A DNA stretch of 26,352 nt from positions 1 through 26,352 of the forward strand of contig DASSJI010000052.1 in assembly GCA_035691285.1 (NCBI GenBank), read 5' to 3'. The DNA is from DATFEN01 sp035691285. Lineage in GTDB: Bacteria; Acidobacteriota; Vicinamibacteria; Fen-336. Positions within the stretch are counted from its first letter, which is position 1. Each line of letters opens with the position of its first letter. Positions 15,445 to 21,901 of this stretch are shown piece after piece. The notes beneath the pieces were generated by a model. It did not search any database and had not been told where the DNA came from. It saw only the letters and a list, made by a program, of their open reading frames with translations. A program made the position numbers and the translations under genes.

Positions 15445-16634
15445 GCCTTTCCGGCCCGCTGCCGCAGGACGTCCTGGAGTCGTGGCTCGTCGGGGGCGAT
15501 CAGCGCCAGCTCGGCGAGTGCGCGGCGCGCGTCCTCGTCGGGCTGCCCGGGCGAGGCGCGGGCCAGGAGCTTCTCGATCCGCGCGGAGCTGGCTGCGTCG
15601 GGCTTCCTGCTCTCGGAGAGGGCCCGGAGCCCCTTGTCGGAGCGCCAGTGGAGCTCGGCGGCCTCCTCGCTCTCGGGCTCGAGGGCCAGGGCCACCCGCG
15701 CCTCCCGCCGGGCCTGCCCGAAGCGCTTGGCCTCGAGGTGGCCGCGCGAGCGCTGGAGGGCGTCCCTGAAGCGCGTCCGCTGCTCCTCGGGCGGCAGCGG
15801 CGCCGCCGGCCCGAGGCTCCGGCGCAGCGCGAGGGCGAGCTCCTTCAGCTCCCGCTCCACCTCGTCCATCGAGGAGGGGCGTTTGGAGGGGTCCTTGCGC
15901 AGCATGCGATGGACGAGGAGAGCGAGACGGGCCGGCGCCTCGGGGTTGAGGGTCAGGACCGCGTCGGGATCTTCCGAGATGATCTGGTAGAGCACCGAGT
16001 GGAGCGTCTTGCCCTTGAACGGCTTCTGAAGCGTGAGGAACTCGTAGAAGACGGCGCCGCTCGAGAAGATGTCCGAGCGCGCGTCGACGGGCTTGCCCAT
16101 CGCCTGCTCGGGCGACATGTAGTCCGGCGTGCCGAGGATCACGCCGCGGCGCGTGATCGTCTCCATGGTGGCGAGGCGCGCCAGGCCGAAGTCGAGGATC
16201 TTCACGTGGCCGGTGGACGTCAGGAGGATGTTGGCCGGCTTCAGGTCCCGATGCACGACGCCCCGCGAGTGGGCGTAGGCGACGCCGGCGGCGATCTCCC
16301 CCAGCACCCTCACGCGCTCGGAGGTGGCCAGGGGGGCCTGCTTCTCGATCAGCGTGCGCAGGTCCTCGCCCTCGAGCAGCTCCATGGCCAGGTACAGACG
16401 GCCCTGGTGCTCGCCCATGTCGTAGACCGAGACGATGTTCGGATGGTTGAGGCGCCCGACCGCCTCGGCCTCGCGCTGGAAGCGGAGCCGCAGTTCGTCC
16501 TCCGCGCCCATCTCGGGCGAGAGCATCTTCAGCGCCACCACCCGGCCCAGGTTGCGGTCGCGGGCGCGGTAGACGACGCCCATCGCCCCTTCTCCGAGCT
16601 TGCCCTCGAGCTCGTAGCGGGCGAAGGTCGTCAC
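15441..16634 (-). CDS. PknB-like serine/threonine protein kinase with C-terminal helical repeats
   Basis: Hanks-type eukaryotic-like kinase. From the GTG at 16634 (first residues MTTFARYELEGKLGEG): glycine loop GEGAMGVVY at 14-22, ATP Lys36, catalytic loop HRDLKPAN from 128 (Asp130), DFG at 148-150, and activation/P+1 loop GTPDYMSPEQ from 158. The kinase domain ends near residue 275. The C-terminal 120 residues are helical and TPR-like (LEAKRFGQARREARVALALEPES) with no transmembrane helix, so the enzyme is probably cytosolic. The frame is open further upstream, but that part is out-of-frame PP2C sequence. It lies 17 bases after a PP2C phosphatase gene, the usual kinase/phosphatase pairing. 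Confidence 0.94.
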   Translation of the reverse strand: MTTFARYELEGKLGEGAMGVVYRARDRNLGRVVALKMLSPEMGAEDELRLRFQREAEAVGRLNHPNIVSVYDMGEHQGRLYLAMELLEGEDLRTLIEKQAPLATSERVRVLGEIAAGVAYAHSRGVVHRDLKPANILLTSTGHVKILDFGLARLATMETITRRGVILGTPDYMSPEQAMGKPVDARSDIFSSGAVFYEFLTLQKPFKGKTLHSVLYQIISEDPDAVLTLNPEAPARLALLVHRMLRKDPSKRPSSMDEVERELKELALALRRSLGPAAPLPPEEQRTRFRDALQRSRGHLEAKRFGQARREARVALALEPESEEAAELHWRSDKGLRALSESRKPDAASSARIEKLLARASPGQPDEDARRALAELALIAPDEPRLQDVLRQRAGKA

Positions 16635-16651
16635 GGCGGGGGCCGCCTCGC

Positions 16652-17413
16652 CTACTCGCTGTACCGGATCAGCACGACCGAGACGTTGTCCTTGCCGCCC
16701 GCGTTGTTGGCTGCTTCGATCAGCTTCGTCGCGGCCTCCTCGAGGGAGGCGGGGAAGGGAGTGACCGCGGCGAGGATCTGCTCGTCGCTGATCATCGAGT
16801 GCAGCCCGTCGGAGCAGATCAGGGCCACGTCGCCGGCCTTGAGCTTGTGCTCGACGACGTTGATGTCGATGTCTTCCTTGGCCCCGATCGCCTTCGTGAT
16901 CACGTTCTTGAGCGGGTGCCGCTCGATCTCGTCGGCGCTCAGGATGCCCTCGGCCCAGGCCGCGGACACCCACGAGTCGTCGCGTGTGATCTGCGTGAGC
17001 TTGCCGTCGCTGAAGACGTAGCAGCGGCTGTCGCCCGCCGAGCCGACCGTCAGCACGTCGCTGGTCACGATGCCCGCCACGGCGGTCGTGCCCATGCCGG
17101 TGTAGTCCTCGCGGTTGTCGGCGGCCTTGAACACCTTCTTGTTGGCCAGCTTCAGGGCGGTCTTCAGCCGGTTGCCGTCGAAGGAAAGGTTCACGTCCAG
17201 CCCGTAGGGCCAGGTGATCTCCTTCTCCTTGTGGCTCTTGCCGATGAACGCCCCCAGCGTCTCGATGGCCATCTTGGAGGCCACCTCGCCGGCGTTGTGG
17301 CCGCCCATCCCGTCGCAGACGGCGTAGAGGTTGATGTCGGTGTCGACGAGGAAGTTGTCTTCGTTGAGCTTGCGACGCCGCCCGACGTCGGTCTGACCGA
17401 AGGCCTCGATCAT
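16652..17413 (-). CDS. PP2C-family serine/threonine phosphatase
   Basis: Metal-dependent protein phosphatase expected to reverse the neighbouring kinase. Motifs in order: QTDVGRRRKLNEDNF (Glu18/Asp19 region), VCDGMGGHNAGEVAS (metal-binding Asp34), MGTTAVAGIV, GSAGDSRCYVF, ICSDGLHSMI and GGKDNVSVVLI. The product is 253 residues, a single catalytic domain as in PstP/Stp1 without a membrane anchor. The ATG at 17413 has a good AGGAGA ribosome site. A short inverted repeat lies in the upstream gap. It is transcribed after pdxJ and before the kinase. Confidence 0.95.
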   Translation of the reverse strand: MIEAFGQTDVGRRRKLNEDNFLVDTDINLYAVCDGMGGHNAGEVASKMAIETLGAFIGKSHKEKEITWPYGLDVNLSFDGNRLKTALKLANKKVFKAADNREDYTGMGTTAVAGIVTSDVLTVGSAGDSRCYVFSDGKLTQITRDDSWVSAAWAEGILSADEIERHPLKNVITKAIGAKEDIDINVVEHKLKAGDVALICSDGLHSMISDEQILAAVTPFPASLEEAATKLIEAANNAGGKDNVSVVLIRYSE

Positions 17414-17429
17414 GGGTCTCCTGCCGCCG

Positions 17430-17451
17430 CCAACGTTGTCCTGAGCGTTGG
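17430..17451 (-). promoter_or_regulatory. inverted repeat in the leader of the PP2C gene
   Basis: CCAACG (17430-17435) and CGTTGG (17446-17451) form a 6-bp stem with a 10-base loop, just upstream of the AGGAGA ribosome site. A TATCCT/TAGTAT-like patch lies next to it at about 17452-17460. This could be an internal promoter with an operator, or a weak RNA hairpin between pdxJ and the phosphatase gene. Confidence 0.25.
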
Positions 17452-17462
17452 CCGCTAGGATA

Positions 17463-18182
17463 CTACCGGCCTCCCATCGCGTCCAACATCTCGCCGACGG
17501 CCCGCTCCATGCCAACGAGCACGGCGCGGGCCACGATGCTGTGGCCGATGTTGAGCTCGGCCAGCTCGCTCTGCTGGGCGACGGCGCGCACGTTCGCGTA
17601 GTCGAGCCCGTGGCCGGCGTGAACCTCGAGACCCAGGCGCCGGCCCAGCCGCGCCGCGTCGACGACCCTGCGCAGGGCGGCCTCACGCTGCTTCTCGTCG
17701 CGGGCCTCGGCGTACGAGGCCGTGTTGATCTCGACGGCATGGGCGTCGATCTTGTGGGACTCCTTGACCTGCTCCAGGTCGGGATCGACGAACAGGCTCA
17801 CCCGGATGCCGCCCTCCTGCAGGGTCTTCACCACAGGTCTGAGCTGGACGCTGTTGAGGACCACGTCGAGGCCGCCCTCGGTGGTCAGCTCCTCGCGCCG
17901 CTCCGGCACCAGCGTGACCTGGTTCGGCTTCACGGTCAGGGCCACGCGCACCATCTCCTGGGTCGCCGCCATCTCGACGTTGAGCCGCGTGCGCACTGTC
18001 TGCCGCAGGATCTCGACGTCCCGGTCCTGGATGTGGCGCCGGTCGCCGCGCAGGTGAACCGTGATGCCGTGGGCTCCGCCCAGCTCGGCCAGCACCGCCG
18101 CGTGGACCGGGTCCGGCTCCGCCGCCCGGCGCGCCTGGCGCACCGTCGCGACGTGGTCGATGTTGACGCCCAGGCGGGCCAT
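17463..18182 (-). CDS. pdxJ: pyridoxine 5'-phosphate synthase
   Basis: Forms pyridoxine 5'-phosphate from 1-deoxy-xylulose 5-phosphate and 3-amino-2-oxopropyl phosphate in the DXP-dependent vitamin B6 pathway. TIM-barrel signatures: NIDHVATVRQARR at the N-terminus, HLRGDRRHIQDRDV, LVPERREELTTEGGLDV, EINTASYA, EVHAGHGLDYANV and LNIGHSIVARAVLVGM. The product is 239 residues, the normal length. The ATG at 18182 directly precedes the first strand. A TATACT box sits 9 bases upstream, so the message would be nearly leaderless. In many bacteria pdxJ follows glmM; here glmM is about 5.8 kb away across an accessory island. Confidence 0.97.
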   Translation of the reverse strand: MARLGVNIDHVATVRQARRAAEPDPVHAAVLAELGGAHGITVHLRGDRRHIQDRDVEILRQTVRTRLNVEMAATQEMVRVALTVKPNQVTLVPERREELTTEGGLDVVLNSVQLRPVVKTLQEGGIRVSLFVDPDLEQVKESHKIDAHAVEINTASYAEARDEKQREAALRRVVDAARLGRRLGLEVHAGHGLDYANVRAVAQQSELAELNIGHSIVARAVLVGMERAVGEMLDAMGGR

Positions 18183-18191
18183 GCGGCTCGG

Positions 18192-18197
18192 AGTATA
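18192..18197 (-). promoter_or_regulatory. -10 box (TATACT) of pdxJ
   Basis: TATACT on the minus strand ends 9 bases before the pdxJ ATG, inside very GC-rich DNA where such a hexamer stands out. It predicts a leader of about 3 bases. It gives pdxJ its own promoter now that it is separated from glmM. The -35 region is not recognisable. Confidence 0.45.
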
Positions 18198-18369
18198 ACG
18201 GGGCGCGGTCGGAGCGCGAACGAGCCTGGCCCGGCGCCCGCGCTTCACCCCGGGGAACCCGGAGACCGTCCCTTCGCGATGGCGCCTCGACACGCACGCG
18301 TTGACCGTGCCGGCGGCGCCCAGCGAGGATTCTCTGGCGGTGACTGCGTCCGGCCCTTCACGAAATTGG

Positions 18370-19461
18370 ATGGTTCGCCGACCCGGCGGGGTCCTCCTCT
18401 CGGCCGCCGTCGCGCTGGCGACCGGTGTCCTCGCCTCGGAGGCCGACCTGTACGGGGTCCGTGTCGAGGGCGTGACGGACGGCGTGTACCTGGCCTACCG
18501 CCCGGACCCCCTGCGGTACTTCGTCGAGGGCAACTGCACCATCATCGTCAACGAGCGCGACGTCGTGGTCGTCGACACGGGCGGCGCGCCCCTGGCCGCC
18601 CGCAGCGTCATCGCCGAGATCAGGAAGCTGACGGCGAACCCGGTGCGCGTGGTCATCAACACCCACTGGCACGACGATCATCGCCTGGGCAACCAGGAGT
18701 ACCTGAAGGCGTTTCCGGGCGTCGAGATCGTCTCTCACCCGTTCACGCGAGAGCGCATCGTCTCCGGAGGCCTCGAGACCCCGGACGAGATCACCCCGAC
18801 TTTCGACTCCCTCCGCAAGCGACACGCGGACGACACGATCCGGATCCGGGAAGAGGGCCGGCCGGGCACCGACCAGGTCGTCGCGTACATGGAGCGGTAC
18901 ACACGAGTGGACAGCTACGCGCGAGAGCGGGCCTACCGCGAGGTCGTGCTGACCCCGCCGACCACGACGCTCGAGGGCAAGCTGGTGTTGCACCGCGGCC
19001 CGCGCGCGATCGAAGTCTCGTTCATGGGCCACGGCGATACGGCGGGCGACCTCGTCGTCTACCTGCCCGGCGAGCGGCTGCTGGTGACCGGCGACATCGT
19101 CGTCAGCCCCATTCCCTATGGCTTCACTGCGCGCCCATCGGAGTGGGTTCGCACCCTGGATCGCCTGGCGAGCATGGACTTCGAGTACCTGATCCCGGGA
19201 CACGGCGAGGTGCAGCGGGACAAGAGCTACATCCACAAGCTGAGAGCGCTGGTCGCTTCGGTGCAGACACAGGTGAAGGCCGCGGTCGACGCAGGCCTGA
19301 GCCTCGAGCAGGCACGCCAGAAAGTCGAACTCGCCCGGTTCGAAGAGCAGTTTGCGGGGACCGACCCCGTGCGAAGGTACCTGTTCCGGCGTTGGATCGC
19401 GACGCCGCTGCCGCGGCGGGCGTACGAGGAGTTCCGACCGTCCGCCCCTGCGACCAACTGA
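18370..19461 (+). CDS. exported metallo-beta-lactamase-fold hydrolase
   Basis: MBL-superfamily metallohydrolase of unknown substrate. The ATG at 18370 is preferred because it yields a clean signal peptide: basic MVRRPGG, hydrophobic core LLSAAVALATGVLA, and a polar exit near residue 23. The frame is open to a TTG at 18301, which would add 23 residues. Metal motifs: HWHDDH at 99-104, GDIVVSP (bridging Asp) and IPGHGEV (last His). The third motif reads GHGDTAGD instead of the usual HTxGD. A family of soil-bacterial MBL proteins is recalled with GRGNTAGD at this place, so zinc binding may differ from standard lactamases. About 80 helical residues follow the catalytic domain. It is the first gene of the accessory island and the only intact one there on the plus strand. 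Confidence 0.85.
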   Translation: MVRRPGGVLLSAAVALATGVLASEADLYGVRVEGVTDGVYLAYRPDPLRYFVEGNCTIIVNERDVVVVDTGGAPLAARSVIAEIRKLTANPVRVVINTHWHDDHRLGNQEYLKAFPGVEIVSHPFTRERIVSGGLETPDEITPTFDSLRKRHADDTIRIREEGRPGTDQVVAYMERYTRVDSYARERAYREVVLTPPTTTLEGKLVLHRGPRAIEVSFMGHGDTAGDLVVYLPGERLLVTGDIVVSPIPYGFTARPSEWVRTLDRLASMDFEYLIPGHGEVQRDKSYIHKLRALVASVQTQVKAAVDAGLSLEQARQKVELARFEEQFAGTDPVRRYLFRRWIATPLPRRAYEEFRPSAPATN

Positions 19462-19492
19462 TCGGCGCGCACCGCCGCGTCGCTGCGCCGGG

Positions 19493-19735
19493 TCAGCGAA
19501 GGGGTCCCATGAACGCTGCCTCCAGCCCGCCGTGCTCCGATGGCGCGAGGCGCAACTCGAAGCCATGCCGGTCGGCGACGCCCTTCGCGATGTGGAGCCC
19601 GAGACCCATCCCTTCCGGCCGGCGCCGCCGCGCATCGTCACCGCGCTCGCGGCGCTCGAGCAGGCGCTCGAGCTGTTCGGCGGGCACGCCCGGGTCCCCC
19701 GCTACTCCCGCGCGAGCGCGCAGCGCTCGAGCCGA
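19493..19735 (-). pseudogene. remnant of a sensor histidine kinase ATPase domain
   Basis: The minus-strand frame ending at 19493 encodes only the last part of a HATPase_c domain. It has a degraded G1 box (VAGDPGVPAEQLERL), then RGDDARRRRPEGMGLGLHIAK (G2 box) and VADRHGFELRLAPSEHGGLEAAF, and a normal stop. The H-box, dimerisation helices, N-box and sensor are absent; upstream the sequence becomes unrelated. About 75-80 residues are preserved, so this is a 5'-truncated fragment, not a functional kinase. No response regulator is nearby. Confidence 0.65.
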
Positions 19736-19818
19736 GGCGGTCCGGCTATGGAACGCTGGCCCTCACGGTTCGGCCGACGGCGGTCGTCGAGCCTCTTGTC
19801 TGCGTCGCGACCTCTTTC

Positions 19819-20043
19819 CATCGCTTGCCGCTTGGCTTCGAACGCAAGCAGCCGTCCTTCGTGCGCATCACGATCCTGGTGACGGAACCGCGAAGTAAGC
19901 AGCACCTTGGGGCCTGACCCAGGCAATGCCAGAAACACTTTCCGCGCCAGCTCTACCGTATTGCATACGACGAGGGAGAGCGTCCCCTCCATGTGTCGAT
20001 CGGCTACGCGGGCCGCGAGTTGTTCGTGAGTCGGCGGGCTTTC
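19819..20043 (-). pseudogene. fragment of a Cas3-type CRISPR helicase
   Basis: About 75 residues on the minus strand resemble the second helicase lobe of Cas3. LAARVADRH is followed by GTLSLVVCNTVELARKVF (the strand-helix after the lobe junction), then VLLTSRFRHQDRDAHEGRLL and AFEAKRQAM. The phrase LLxSRFxxxDR with a following Glu is typical of Cas3 (type I systems), where this loop precedes motif V. Neither the HD nuclease, the Walker A/DExH lobe nor the QRxGR motif VI is present, so only an internal slice remains. It is downstream of, and on the same strand as, a truncated HTH regulator, and is separated from it by a foreign Uma2 fragment. The assignment is by pattern only. Confidence 0.5.
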
Positions 20044-20112
20044 ATTGTTAGGTGTGAACCACTCGACGGGCCGCTTCGCGGCGCGGCGGCGCTGCAAGTC
20101 CTCGCTCTTGTC

Positions 20113-20208
20113 GGAATGCCGGCGTACGCCCGCGAGGACGTGAGCCACCTCTGGCTCGTGAACCCGGGCGCGCGGACGCTCGAGGTCTGCCGCCTGGCGG
20201 GAGGCCGA
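20113..20208 (+). pseudogene. fragment of a Uma2 family (DUF820) nuclease
   Basis: About 32 plus-strand residues, MPAYAREDVSHLWLVNPGAR followed by TLEVCRLAGG, match the central block of Uma2 restriction-endonuclease-like proteins (pattern MPxYAReGVxxxWLVdPxaRTLEV). The N-terminal and C-terminal parts are missing. It is inserted between the Cas3 fragment and the truncated regulator, both on the opposite strand. Uma2 genes are abundant and mobile in soil bacteria. Confidence 0.55.
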
Positions 20209-20224
20209 CTGCCGCGTCGTTCCG

Positions 20225-20683
20225 GGGCAGCGGACCCAGGTCCAGGGAGAGGATCGACTCCAAGCGATCGGGACGAACGCGGACTTCCTCGGGCATCAGC
20301 GACTGGATCTTGCGGAAGGCCTGCTCCAGGTCCTTCTCCCACGGCGTCCCGCGGTACTGCCGGACCACCTTCTCGGCGAAGAAGAGCGCGACCAGCTCGC
20401 CCTGGCTCAGCGTGAGGTGCGGGAGCGGCGCGGTGGGGTCGGTCAGCTCGTACGAGGCTCGCGCCCGGTCGTACTCGATCGGCGCGCCCATCTGATCGCG
20501 CAGGAAGTCGAGATCGCGGTACGCGGTCCGGACACCGACTTCGAAGTGACGGGCGATGTCGGTTGCCTTCAGGGTGCGGCCGGCGCGAAGCTGGCCCAGG
20601 GTCCAGAACAGCCGTCGGAGGGGCGGCCGCGTCGACGGCAAGCGGACGCGAGCGGCGCGTCGGGGCGGTCGCGCTAAGCGCAT
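20225..20683 (-). pseudogene. truncated HTH (WYL/YafY-type) transcriptional regulator
   Basis: The N-terminal two thirds of a DeoR-like HTH regulator: RRLFWTLGQLRAG, then the winged-helix KATDIARHFEVGVRTAYRDL with DFLRDQMGAPIEYD. The linker follows, LTLSQGELVALFFAEKVVRQ to RLESILSLDLGPLP. Homology stops abruptly near base 20225, exactly where a full-length protein would enter its WYL ligand-binding domain. The frame then runs on through antisense Uma2 sequence to a stop at 20048. The ATG at 20683 is the likely start; one at 20746 is possible. WYL regulators often control CRISPR-Cas and other defence loci, which fits the Cas3 fragment downstream. A shortened DNA-binding protein could still be made. 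Confidence 0.65.
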
Positions 20684-20943
20684 CGCGCGCTCTCCACCGC
20701 GCCTGGGCCTGAACACGCCGCAAGCCTGGCAGGCCGCCCCTGACATCTGGCGGCAGGGTTGGTCGGCGTTCCCTCCACTGTAGAGTGTCCAGGGACCATT
20801 GCGGCAGTGCAGCTTCCTGGCTGGCTGGCCTGCTCGGGTTGACCCATCCCCGGTCCGGAGCCTACGTGACGACCTCGCATGATGCCGAAGTCACTGACGC
20901 TCACGCTCGCCATCTCGCCCCTCCCCAGGGCAGCGGAGCTGCG
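20684..20943. other. intergenic stretch upstream of the truncated regulator
   Basis: A 260-base gap between the truncated regulator and the HEPN gene with no convincing coding sequence. Its only recognisable element is the imperfect inverted repeat at 20770-20795. Reading frames here have no family resemblance. Confidence 0.5.
20770..20795. promoter_or_regulatory. candidate operator inverted repeat upstream of the truncated regulator
   Basis: TCCCT and AGGGA flank an inner pair CACT-GTAG-AGTG, giving a 26-base imperfect dyad centred near 20782. It lies about 90 bases upstream of the regulator's ATG at 20683 (about 25 bases upstream of the alternative start at 20746). The position is suitable for autoregulation by a DeoR/WYL-type repressor or control of the former operon. 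Confidence 0.35.
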
Positions 20944-21357
20944 TTACTTCCCCGGCGCCACTCCTCCGGAGATGACGGACTCGGCCCAGCGGACCACCCG
21001 CTCGGCCAGCTCTGCCGCTTGCCGCCACTCCTCCGGGCTCACGTCCTCGCTGAACCGCGGGTACCGCCCGGTCACCGCGTGGCGCGTCAACCCTTGTGCC
21101 TCGGTGATCTCCACCGGTGGGACGACGCCTGTATCCCGCACGAGGTCCAACAGCTCGCCGATGCTGTGCGTCTTCGGGAAGTCGATCTGCTTCCAGACGA
21201 GGAGGGCCTTCAGCGCCTTCTCGGCCGCTTGCTGCGCGTCGAAGCAGAGGTCGTCGTAGAGGACATCGATGCTCGACGGCGGCATGAGCGCGCGCGCCAG
21301 GTTGCTTCGGGCGCGACGCAACCACTCCCGGGGGTCGCTCGGGTCCCTAGACGGCAT
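20944..21357 (-). CDS. HEPN-domain protein of an MNT/HEPN pair
   Basis: All-helical HEPN protein of 137 residues. The core DDLCFDAQQAAEKALKALLV, then FPKTHSIGELLDLV and the C-terminal HAVTGRYPRFSEDVSPEEW, are typical of HEPN proteins partnered with minimal nucleotidyltransferases. The ribonuclease motif R-x4-6-H of HepT-type toxins is not visible anywhere in the sequence, so RNase activity is doubtful. It belongs to the subgroup with a C-terminal RYP motif instead. Its ATG lies inside the end of the nucleotidyltransferase gene (11-base overlap), so the two are translated together. The pair is either a toxin-antitoxin or antiphage module or an uncharacterised nucleotide-modification complex. 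Confidence 0.85.
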   Translation of the reverse strand: MPSRDPSDPREWLRRARSNLARALMPPSSIDVLYDDLCFDAQQAAEKALKALLVWKQIDFPKTHSIGELLDLVRDTGVVPPVEITEAQGLTRHAVTGRYPRFSEDVSPEEWRQAAELAERVVRWAESVISGGVAPGK

Positions 21358-21724
21358 AGATCTCGCGGCCCTCGCGGAGCGCCGGCTTGATGATGCTTCC
21401 GACGCGGTCCCTCAGGTATTCGACGTCTTCTGGCGTGGCCACAACGACGTCGACGCCAATGCCGACGCCGCTCAGGTTCATGTAGATCTCTTGTTCCAGC
21501 CGACCGCGATGTGGCACCCCCGCCTTGATCACCAGCAGGTCGATGTCGCTATCGGGGCCCAGCTCTCCGCGCGCCGCGGACCCGAAGAGGATGATACGGT
21601 CGGGTTGAGCGACCGCGACGATCCGGCGCACGATCGCGTCGACCAAGCTCGGCTCCAGCCGCCGGCGTCCCTTCAAGGGGGCGCGTCCATCGGACCCAGG
21701 CTCGGGGGGGTCACGTTCGCTCAC
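21347..21724 (-). CDS. minimal nucleotidyltransferase (MNT) domain protein
   Basis: Pol-beta-superfamily nucleotidyltransferase with the signature FGSAARGELGPDSDIDLLVI: the GS dipeptide followed by the DxD metal-binding pair. In characterised MntA/HepT systems the MNT partner neutralises the HEPN toxin by adding AMP groups. The GTG at 21724 is chosen because GGAGG lies 5 bases upstream; the frame is open to 21802, but the extra residues have no family character. The product is 125 residues: a short tail, then VDAIVRRIVAVAQPDRIIL leading to the active site. It precedes and overlaps the HEPN gene by 11 bases. Confidence 0.88.
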   Translation of the reverse strand: MSERDPPEPGSDGRAPLKGRRRLEPSLVDAIVRRIVAVAQPDRIILFGSAARGELGPDSDIDLLVIKAGVPHRGRLEQEIYMNLSGVGIGVDVVVATPEDVEYLRDRVGSIIKPALREGREIYAV

Positions 21725-21901
21725 GCCAGCCTCCACACAAGCGCCATTCTTGCATTGCCCCTGCGGTGCGACGCGAGTTCGGTCGCCAACCGAAGCTGGC
21801 ACGGTGCGCGTATGGCTCGCGGCCAGTGAGATGGGAGAACAAGGCGCTGTATCGCCGTTGGTCGGGTGCGTCCCTTGCTCCCTGATGTGAATCGGCGGCG
21901 C

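Noticed and set aside
17448..19898. Long plus-strand open frame (816 codons) spanning pdxJ antisense and the MBL gene
   Set aside because: It is out of frame with the recognisable MBL protein and antisense to pdxJ; high G+C removes stop codons from shadow frames.
19540..19917. Plus-strand open frame of 125 codons across the fragment zone
   Set aside because: It overlaps the histidine-kinase and Cas3-like fragments on the other strand and its translation shows no family pattern.
20047..20053. GTTAGGT, matching the integron attC core-site consensus GTTRRRY
   Set aside because: No partner RYYYAAC core was found within 150 bases on the correct side and no attC-like imperfect palindrome is visible, so it is treated as chance.
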